In this document: positions 36,811 to 42,752 of the stretch, piece after piece
Numbering within the stretch: the stretch's first letter is position 1
Layout of the letters: the number at the start of each line of letters is the position of its first letter
Source: an uncultured Psychrosphaera sp.
GTDB taxonomy: Bacteria > Pseudomonadota > Gammaproteobacteria > Enterobacterales > Alteromonadaceae
Direction: 5' to 3'
Assembly: GCF_947500655.1 (NCBI RefSeq)
Contig: NZ_CANMSK010000025.1
Location: forward strand, 1-42,752
DNA: 42,752 nt
Translations under genes and position numbers: made by a program
The notes under the pieces: generated by a model
Databases searched by the model: none
The model's input: only the letters and a program-made list of their open reading frames with translations
What the model was told of the DNA's origin: nothing

Positions 36811-38530
36811 CTTCTAATAACCACCCTTTAACTACTTGAGACGATAATTCAGGCTCGTTGGCAACTAGTGCTCTAACGGCTTTCAATAAGTCTTCATCAC
36901 CATGTAAGTCTGGTAATTTTAACGAACCGTCGGCACCAATACCTATATCGGCCTCATCAAACTCTGTTGTTAACATATCTAATGTTGCATCACCTAAGTC
37001 TACACCACCTAACGCATCTTCTTCATACTGATTTTCATCTTCAGGGTTAATTAGTTTTCTCAACATTGGACGTACAAGTCCTAATATTAATGTCATGATG
37101 ACAATCATACCGACTAATAATTTAAATAGTGGTTGGAACCAAGCTTGCTCATAAAAAGGAATATCGGCACCATCAAGATCCAATGGCTTATTAAAAGGTA
37201 TGGTAACCACTTCTAAAACATCACCACGGGTCATATCAAAACCGATACCACCTTGTAATAACCGTCTCATATTCACTAACGCTTGTTGTGTACGAGGTAC
37301 TTTTTGAACTGTACCATCTGCAGCTGTCGCCGTTGTATAGTCAACCGCTACTGAAACACTAATACGACGAACCACACCAGTCTGACTTTGTTTATGACTG
37401 ATAGTTTGATCTAACTCGTAGTTCCTAGTTTGTTCTTTGTGGCTGCGGCCATTACTCGTTCTAGAACGACCATTAGTCGCATCCTCAGGAATGTCTGACT
37501 CCAACGGTGGCTGATTTGATAATGCACCAGGAATACCAATTGCGCCATTTCCCGTGGTGTTATCTTCTATTAAGAATTCACTACGTACAGCGGGTAAGTC
37601 TGGGTTGTAAGTTTTTTGCGTTTCTTGAACTTGAGTGAAGTCCATAGTGACATCAACTTGTGCAGTGTAGTTTTCTAAACCAACAACCGGCGATAAAATA
37701 GAGTCAATTTTGTTTTTGTATTCTTCTTCACGCTGACGTTCTATATCAAATTGTTTTCTTGATAACGCGGATAATGAGTTTTGTGAACCTGAGTTTAGTA
37801 AACGGCCATTTTGGTCGGTTACCGTTACTTTAGCTGGGTCAAGCCCTTGTACTGCTGATGCAATGATATCAACAATAGAGTCAATCTCTTCTTCTGCTAA
37901 CATACGGCCAGTTTTTTGGGTAATTACAACCGTTGCTGATGGTTTTTTTGAATGTCTGGCAAATATATTTTCTTTAGGAATTGCTAGTAATACTCTAGCG
38001 CGGGCTACTGAATTTAATTCTTCAATTGTTCTGGCTAATTGTTGCTCTCGGCCATGTTTTAAACGCTCAGTCTCCATACGTTGGCTTACGCCAAAACCAG
38101 AGTCTTGCATTAATATTTCAGAGCCTGTCGTTGGATTATTTGTTAATCCACCACGAGCAAGTGACAATTTAATATTTTGATACTCGTCACCATCAACCAT
38201 GATCACATTTTGTTCTAATACATACTCAATTTTTTGCGAATCTAAATAATCTAGAGTTTCAATTAATTCTTCAGTTTCAAATTTACCAATAGGACGCATA
38301 TCAGGTTCACGAGACCAGATAATAATAAAGATGGCTATCGCTAAACAGATAGTTAAAGCAATGACTAATGCACCTTGTCGCATCACTTCCGCATTTGATA
38401 ATGCACTCATAAAGCCAGATTTTTGCTCTTCTACTGTATCCATGCCGTCTACAGAAAGAGAAACAACATCCGACGATAAGTCGTTGCTATTTGGATCTGC
38501 TGCTACTTGAGTTGATAATTCGTCAGCCAC
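36803..38530 (-). CDS. fliF: Flagellar MS-ring protein FliF
   Basis: FliF builds the MS ring in the inner membrane. Two membrane helices (about 53-70 and about 452-473) flank a large periplasmic part with ring-building motifs, including RARVLLAIPKENIFARHSKK. The C-terminal cytoplasmic tail, acidic and ending VVKGWLLEDE, is the FliG-binding part. The length of 575 residues is normal. The start codon is GTG with AAAGG upstream. It lies 40 bases after fliE. Confidence 0.97.
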   Translation of the reverse strand: MADELSTQVAADPNSNDLSSDVVSLSVDGMDTVEEQKSGFMSALSNAEVMRQGALVIALTICLAIAIFIIIWSREPDMRPIGKFETEELIETLDYLDSQKIEYVLEQNVIMVDGDEYQNIKLSLARGGLTNNPTTGSEILMQDSGFGVSQRMETERLKHGREQQLARTIEELNSVARARVLLAIPKENIFARHSKKPSATVVITQKTGRMLAEEEIDSIVDIIASAVQGLDPAKVTVTDQNGRLLNSGSQNSLSALSRKQFDIERQREEEYKNKIDSILSPVVGLENYTAQVDVTMDFTQVQETQKTYNPDLPAVRSEFLIEDNTTGNGAIGIPGALSNQPPLESDIPEDATNGRSRTSNGRSHKEQTRNYELDQTISHKQSQTGVVRRISVSVAVDYTTATAADGTVQKVPRTQQALVNMRRLLQGGIGFDMTRGDVLEVVTIPFNKPLDLDGADIPFYEQAWFQPLFKLLVGMIVIMTLILGLVRPMLRKLINPEDENQYEEDALGGVDLGDATLDMLTTEFDEADIGIGADGSLKLPDLHGDEDLLKAVRALVANEPELSSQVVKGWLLEDE

Positions 38531-38570
38531 GTTAAATACCTTTATTTTAAACTGTTAATTCGATGACCAA

Positions 38571-38918
38571 TTAAACTGGCATACTCATGATTTGTTTGTA
38601 CGCTTCAACTAGTTTGTTTCTAACTTGAACCGTAGCTTCAAATGCAATACCAGCTTTATTTCCTGCGATAACGGCTTCCGCTAATGTCACTGAACGGTCG
38701 CCCATTTCCACAGCAGTTTTTAATTCACCAGCTGTAGATTGAAGATCATTTACATTGTTAATCGCTTGGCTTAGTAACTCACCAAAGTGAGCTGAAGATG
38801 GGTTAGTAACTTGCTGAACATTAACATCCATATTAGGACGTATGTTAGTTGCAGTGCTTGAGACTTGATTAGCCATACCTTGCAGTTCTGAATATAAATT
38901 GTTTGCTTGAATGTTCAT
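38571..38918 (-). CDS. fliE: Flagellar MS-ring/rod junction protein FliE
   Basis: FliE joins the MS ring to the rod. The 115-residue product carries the family pattern NVNDLQSTAGELKTAVEMGD and the C-terminal VRNKLVEAYKQIMSMPV. AAGAGGA lies before the ATG. It is the first gene of the large fliE-to-flhB unit, directly after a strong sigma-54 promoter. Confidence 0.97.
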   Translation of the reverse strand: MNIQANNLYSELQGMANQVSSTATNIRPNMDVNVQQVTNPSSAHFGELLSQAINNVNDLQSTAGELKTAVEMGDRSVTLAEAVIAGNKAGIAFEATVQVRNKLVEAYKQIMSMPV

Positions 38919-38965
38919 AATAAATCCTCTTTAAAGACAAACTTGATCTTAAACTAGGTAGGATT

Positions 38966-38982
38966 TTGCAGATATAGTGCCA
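38966..38982 (-). promoter_or_regulatory. Sigma-54 promoter of the fliE-to-flhB unit
   Basis: The minus strand reads TGGCACTATATCTGCAA: a perfect TGGCAC -24 and a CTGC -12 with 10 bases between GG (38981-38980) and GC (38969-38968). The predicted start near 38956 is about 38 bases before the fliE ATG. FlrC-dependent sigma-54 control of fliE is known in Vibrio. Confidence 0.9.
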
Positions 38983-39075
38983 GTTTTTAACTATTTGTTT
39001 TTAAAGGGTTTTATTTGCAATTTTGCAAGGTTTTATCATTGCCAAGAATTTGACAGTCTGTTTTCAACAGGTACG

Positions 39076-39115
39076 AAAAAGCTCAGAGATATCAAATTTT
39101 TGATCACTGAGCTTT
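39076..39115 (-). terminator. Rho-independent terminator after flrC
   Basis: On the minus strand AAAGCTCAG pairs with CTGAGCTTT. An inner ATCAAA / TTTGAT stem extends it and TTTTT follows. It lies about 35 bases past the flrC stop and separates flrBC from the fliE promoter. Confidence 0.88.
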
Positions 39116-39149
39116 GTATTTTTCAAATTGAATATACTAAATGATATAA

Positions 39150-40535
39150 CTAAGCTGGGACTTCAATTCCCTGATCACGCATCTTAGCTAATTTGTAACG
39201 TAAGGTTCTTGGGCTTATACCTAATTTTTCCGCTACATCTTTTCGTTTTCCTCTACATGCTTGTAGTGCATCTAAAATAATACGGTTTTCCTGCTCTCTA
39301 ATTTCCATTTTAAAGTCAGGTGATTCGTTTGATTCTGTTAGCGTCGCGATAGCAGGTGCATTGTCCGATATCAAGTCAGCTTTAATATCTGCTGAGATTT
39401 TATCTACCGCAAACTCTTCCAATAAAATATGTTCGATTTCAATCTTGTTATCTGGACATAAGATTAATGCACGTTGAATGACATTATCTAATTCACGAAC
39501 ATTACCAGGCCAAGAGTGATTGTGTAATTTCATTTTAGCATCATAAGAAAAGTCAGGAATTTCACGGCCCATCTCTACGCAATGACGACTTAATAAATAA
39601 AAGGCAATTGGTGTTATATCGTCTTTTCGCTGCGCTAAAGGCAACCAACGAATTGGGAACACGTTAAGACGATAGTATAAATCTTCACGGAATTTACCGT
39701 CACGTACCGCTGTCATTAAATCACGATTAGATGTCGCTAAAACTCGTACATCTAACTTAATTGTTTTACGGCTACCTAATCGCTCAACTTCACGCTCTTG
39801 TAATACACGTAATAATTTAGCCTGTAGGTTCATGTCCATTTCTGTTATCTCATCTAACAAAATAGTGCCATGTTGCGCTTGTTCAAATTTCCCAGGACAC
39901 GCTTGAATAGCGCCTGTAAATGCACCTTTTTCATAACCAAACAAGGTTGCTTCTAACATGTTCTCAGGAATAGCCGCACAGTTAATAGCCACAAAATCAT
40001 GCTCAGATCTATTCGATTGATCATGAATATAACGCGCCATTACTTCTTTACCTGCACCACTTGGGCCTGTGATCATGACGCTTGCGTCCGACACAGCCAC
40101 TTTTGCAGCTACTTTTAATAATTCTTTACTCTTTTTATCAGCAACAATCGGTTTATGTCTTTCTACCTGTTTTACTGGAGCGTAACGACCAACCATATTT
40201 AACAATACTTCTGGGGCAAATGGTTTTGCCATATAATCAATCGCACCATACTTCATGGCTTCAACAGCATGATCGATAGCAGCATATGCGGTCATTAACA
40301 AAAATGGTGTATTTGGGTATAATTTTTTAACTGACTTTAATAAATCAAGTCCGCTTAATCCCCCCATTTGAACATCAGAAATAATAATATCAATGACATG
40401 CTGTTTTAATAATACTAACGCAGTTTCAGCTGAGTCGGCTTCAACAACGGCATAACCTGCGATAGACAGAGTATCAACAAGCGCTTCTCTAAGTCCTGAG
40501 TCGTCTTCAACGACTAATATTTGTGATTGGCTCAT
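39150..40535 (-). CDS. flrC: Sigma-54-dependent flagellar response regulator FlrC
   Basis: FlrC activates sigma-54 promoters of the next flagellar class after phosphorylation by FlrB. It has a receiver domain (1 to about 118, phospho-acceptor D54 in IISDVQMGG). An AAA+ domain follows (about 130-370) with Walker A GPSGAGKE (157-164), the sigma-54 contact loop GAFTGA (204-209) and Walker B LLDEI. A Fis-type helix-turn-helix (about 420-460, DVAEKLGISPRTLRYKLAK) closes the protein. It overlaps flrB by four bases (ATGA). The five sigma-54 promoters in this window include its likely targets. Confidence 0.97.
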   Translation of the reverse strand: MSQSQILVVEDDSGLREALVDTLSIAGYAVVEADSAETALVLLKQHVIDIIISDVQMGGLSGLDLLKSVKKLYPNTPFLLMTAYAAIDHAVEAMKYGAIDYMAKPFAPEVLLNMVGRYAPVKQVERHKPIVADKKSKELLKVAAKVAVSDASVMITGPSGAGKEVMARYIHDQSNRSEHDFVAINCAAIPENMLEATLFGYEKGAFTGAIQACPGKFEQAQHGTILLDEITEMDMNLQAKLLRVLQEREVERLGSRKTIKLDVRVLATSNRDLMTAVRDGKFREDLYYRLNVFPIRWLPLAQRKDDITPIAFYLLSRHCVEMGREIPDFSYDAKMKLHNHSWPGNVRELDNVIQRALILCPDNKIEIEHILLEEFAVDKISADIKADLISDNAPAIATLTESNESPDFKMEIREQENRIILDALQACRGKRKDVAEKLGISPRTLRYKLAKMRDQGIEVPA

Positions 40536-41767
40536 GCTGCATTCTCCTGTGCTTTGGTTTCCGACACATTGTTATTTTCTTCGACTTCACTGGTTAATTT
40601 TATAGGAAGGTACAAGTTGAATATTGCCCCACCTTCTTTTTTATTTATCACTTCAACTCTACCTTGATGCGCTTGAGCTACGGTTTTTACCACAGATAAT
40701 CCAAGTCCAGTTCCTTGTGAACGAGTCGTAAAGAATGGTTCAAATATTTTGTCCATTTGCTCAGGCTTAATACCTGGGCCATTATCTTCAACTGATATAC
40801 AAACTTCATTAGGTAAATGGCTAATACGTCTTGCGGCTAAATGAACATCAACGCCCTTACCTATCACTTGCACTGCATTATGAACAAGATTAGTAATGGC
40901 ACTGGCTAAACTGGTTTTATTTGCCAAAATACAAATATCAGGCTCAGGTAACTCAACACTAAATTTACCGCTTTGGATAACAAATGTTTCTGAACTCTGA
41001 TAAACCGCGGTTAATAATTGCTGTAATGAAACTTGTTCAAGCACTTGATTCTCACCACTTTTAGCAAACATTAACATATCATTAACTTGTTTTTCTAAAT
41101 CTACTAAACGTGACGACAATTTACCTGCAAAGTTTTTTCGCTTATCGGGTGTTAATTTTGAATTCGCTAAATTAGCAGCATATAACATAGCCGCAGAAAG
41201 TGGCGTTCTAATTTGATGTGCCAAACTTGCAACCATACGACCCAATGCCGATACGCGTTGCAGATGACTAATTCTATCTTGTAGTTTTCGAGTTTCCGTT
41301 AAATCCGTCATAACAATCAGCTGACCAGACTGAAGTGGCATAATTTCTAATTTAACTCTGCGTCCATCGTATAAAGATACTTCGTGTCCGTCATCACTTC
41401 TAGGTTTAAATGAGCGCGTAATAATCGAACGCCATTTTTCACCTTCAAGTGGAACACCTAATAATGCGATAGCAACTTTATTTGCTTGTGAGACTTGCCC
41501 TTTATTATCCAGTACAACAACACCATTAGGTAAAACGTCAACCAAATGGCTTAACTCCTGATTACGATTACGTAATAGAGTTAACTCATTGGATTTTCCA
41601 TAACCATCGCTGACATTATTTTTACGATATGCATGATTAATTGCTCCAAACGAACTTTTGTTTTTATTGTTAAAACCTAGTTCCATCATAGGAGCAAACG
41701 ATGCCAATTTCAGTTGAGAATTGACTAACGATTTATCTGAGATAACTGCGCTAATACTTGCTGACAT
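40532..41767 (-). CDS. flrB: Flagellar sensor histidine kinase FlrB
   Basis: FlrB phosphorylates FlrC. The 411-residue protein has no membrane helix, so it is cytoplasmic like other FlrB/FleS proteins. A PAS-like domain spans about residues 70-155. The HisKA segment LAHQIRTPLSAAMLY carries H184. The ATPase domain has TNLVHNAVQVIG, DNGPGIKPEQMDKIFEPFF and GTGLGLSVV. The first 60 residues are Ser/Asn/Lys-rich and variable. The regulator FlrA, often just upstream, is absent here. Confidence 0.95.
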   Translation of the reverse strand: MSASISAVISDKSLVNSQLKLASFAPMMELGFNNKNKSSFGAINHAYRKNNVSDGYGKSNELTLLRNRNQELSHLVDVLPNGVVVLDNKGQVSQANKVAIALLGVPLEGEKWRSIITRSFKPRSDDGHEVSLYDGRRVKLEIMPLQSGQLIVMTDLTETRKLQDRISHLQRVSALGRMVASLAHQIRTPLSAAMLYAANLANSKLTPDKRKNFAGKLSSRLVDLEKQVNDMLMFAKSGENQVLEQVSLQQLLTAVYQSSETFVIQSGKFSVELPEPDICILANKTSLASAITNLVHNAVQVIGKGVDVHLAARRISHLPNEVCISVEDNGPGIKPEQMDKIFEPFFTTRSQGTGLGLSVVKTVAQAHQGRVEVINKKEGGAIFNLYLPIKLTSEVEENNNVSETKAQENAA

Positions 41768-41803
41768 AATACGGTCTCTTTTTGGTCTAATACGAACAAA
41801 TTA

Positions 41804-41820
41804 AAACAATCTTTATGCCA
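41804..41820 (-). promoter_or_regulatory. Probable sigma-54 promoter of flrBC
   Basis: The minus strand reads TGGCATAAAGATTGTTT. The -24 TGGCA is good, but the -12 is TTGT instead of TTGC, with correct 10-base spacing. The predicted start near 41794 is about 27 bases before the flrB ATG. Control of flrBC by FlrA with sigma-54 is known in Vibrio. The mismatch in the invariant C makes this tentative. Confidence 0.5.
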
Positions 41821-42112
41821 ACTTTTTAATTGTTATTTTTCATATAGTTACATAGTAAAAACAACCAAAAACGGGAGTAACAAAATTTTGACTTCTTGAT
41901 TTTCACATGAGCAAAAAACAACGAACTACAATGTAATTAGCAGTAAATTCAACAGCGGTTTTTTATGGCTTTTGTATGAGCTTTAGATGAGCAAAAGTAT
42001 AAAGAAACAAACACTCTCTAAACGACATAATTTTATTCATAATGTCAGTGCCCGATGGGAAAATGGGAAAATGAAAGAAATAGCTTTGCTGATTGAAGAT
42101 TGACGATACAAG

Positions 42113-42134
42113 TTAGCTGCTTAAGGGCAGCTAA
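42113..42134 (-). terminator. Hairpin after the lipoprotein gene
   Basis: TTAGCTGC pairs perfectly with GCAGCTAA around a 6-base loop, about 52 bases past the stop of the 42187 gene. There is no strong U-tract on either strand, so it is only a possible terminator. Confidence 0.45.
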
Positions 42135-42186
42135 TTTATATGTTATTGCTTATTTGACGGGGGAAAGTTCATATGTGTTATATGCA

Positions 42187-42663
42187 TTATTCTACTTTGA
42201 TAGACAGTGACTGGAAGTTAAATTTTTTCAAATCACTGTTAGTAGCTGTAGCACGATATATTTGTTCATTAGTGCTTGAATCATACACGGTAATTATTTC
42301 GGTATAACCATAATTATTATTCTTTATCATATCAGCTGAAAGCCGGCAGGATGGAGTGGTTATTGAAGCAAAGTAATTATTATTTAATTTCACTCTAAAA
42401 AGTAATTCATCCTTCTCTTCCCAAGTTCTTCCCCAACCAACGCCTGTACAATTACGCTCCTTTACTATGCAAGTGTAAGTCACAGTATCACTAACAACAC
42501 CAGATGATGTTTTAACATCTGCTTTAGCAGTGAACACAACAGGATCAGAAGATGCCATACTTGCCACTGAAGCTCCACAACCAATCAATCCTACAGATGA
42601 GATGCAGGAACTTAGTGGAAGTATACTCAAAATGATTAGAAATAATCTCATAGCTCGAGTCAT
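42187..42663 (-). CDS. Putative small lipoprotein of unknown function
   Basis: I do not recognise the family. The product begins with a lipoprotein signal (MTRAMRLFLIILSILPLSSC, lipobox LSSC), so it is probably anchored in the outer or inner membrane facing the periplasm. About 135 residues follow, with four more cysteines (in LIGCGAS, YTCIVKERNC and TPSCRL) that could form disulfides. The domain looks beta-rich. Start choice is uncertain: in-frame ATG codons lie at 42672, 42663 and 42651, and the frame is open to a TTG at 42714. I chose 42663 for the signal-peptide fit. It is not part of the flagellar operons. Confidence 0.65.
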   Translation of the reverse strand: MTRAMRLFLIILSILPLSSCISSVGLIGCGASVASMASSDPVVFTAKADVKTSSGVVSDTVTYTCIVKERNCTGVGWGRTWEEKDELLFRVKLNNNYFASITTPSCRLSADMIKNNNYGYTEIITVYDSSTNEQIYRATATNSDLKKFNFQSLSIKVE

Positions 42664-42691
42664 CGAATGCATATAATAGACATAATGACTC

Positions 42692-42725
42692 CCCACGAAA
42701 GTGCTGATCTCCAATTAATCGTGGG
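42692..42725. repeat. Inverted repeat upstream of the lipoprotein gene
   Basis: CCCACGA and TCGTGGG form a perfect 7-bp inverted repeat around 20 bases, close to the window end and just upstream of the lipoprotein start region. It might be a regulatory hairpin in the leader, the end of another element, or chance. Confidence 0.4.
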
Positions 42726-42752
42726 TTAGCTGAAAGCAAAAGCCATAATAGT

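Larger units (their letters stand above)
41768..42186. other. Gene-free region upstream of flrB (about 420 bases)
   Basis: I see no convincing gene. The region contains a probable sigma-54 promoter for flrB (41804-41820), a short tandem ATGGGAAA repeat (about 42055-42072), and an 8-bp hairpin near the end of the neighbouring lipoprotein gene (42113-42134). The remainder is AT-rich. Confidence 0.75.

Noticed and set aside
42545..42739. 64-codon minus-strand frame overlapping the lipoprotein gene
   Set aside because: It starts near the window end, lacks a clear ribosome site and overlaps the better-supported lipoprotein frame.
1..42752. CRISPR arrays, insertion sequences, tRNA or rRNA genes, defence systems
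   Set aside because: Reading both strands I found no regular spacer-repeat array, no transposase with terminal repeats and no RNA-gene signature. Nearly all DNA is accounted for by flagellar and chemotaxis genes.

Overview
The window is almost entirely a polar-flagellum and chemotaxis gene cluster, with every gene on the minus strand. The organism looks like a marine gammaproteobacterium of the order Alteromonadales. An AT-rich Colwellia/Thalassotalea-type genome is my best guess, from base composition, gene order and protein style rather than from any database search. Supporting traits are the FlrB/FlrC two-component pair, several sigma-54 promoters, the FlhF/FlhG pair for polar placement and number of flagella, the ParC/ParP pair for polar chemoreceptor arrays, and a second stator (MotC/MotD) inside the che operon.

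In the direction of transcription (high to low coordinates) the layout is as follows. (1) 42187-42663 encodes an unrelated small lipoprotein, followed by a gene-free stretch of about 420 bases. (2) flrB-flrC (41767-39150) ends at a rho-independent terminator. (3) A strong sigma-54 promoter at 38966-38982 starts fliEFGHIJKLMNOPQR-flhB (38918-25132), which covers the MS ring, C ring, export ATPase, hook-length control and export gate. (4) A sigma-54 promoter at 25087-25102 starts flhA-flhF-flhG-fliA-cheY-cheZ-cheA-cheB-motC-motD-parC-parP-cheW (25060-11426), which ends at a perfect terminator. (5) A DUF2802 membrane protein follows (11330-10893). (6) A sigma-54 promoter at 10757-10773 starts flgF-flgG-flgH-flgI, an unidentified 136-residue gene, then flgJ-flgK-flgL (10706-1996). 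(7) A single flagellin gene (1676-138) has its own sigma-54 promoter and a perfect terminator.

Flagellar genes expected in such an organism but absent here are flgA, flgB-E, flgM, flgN, fliD, fliS, flrA, cheR and cheV. They must lie elsewhere, so the flg genes are split between flgE and flgF, and flrBC is not directly preceded by flrA.

The points most worth a second look are: three copies of a CheY-binding-like peptide in the CheA linker, resembling the FliM N-terminus and the CheZ C-terminus encoded in the same cluster; the unknown gene between flgI and flgJ, followed by a long hairpin; a beta-rich module that seems to occur twice in FlgL and twice in FlgK; an uninterrupted run of ten GxxxG steps plus a long acidic tail in FliH; and frequent TTG starts at regulatory genes.
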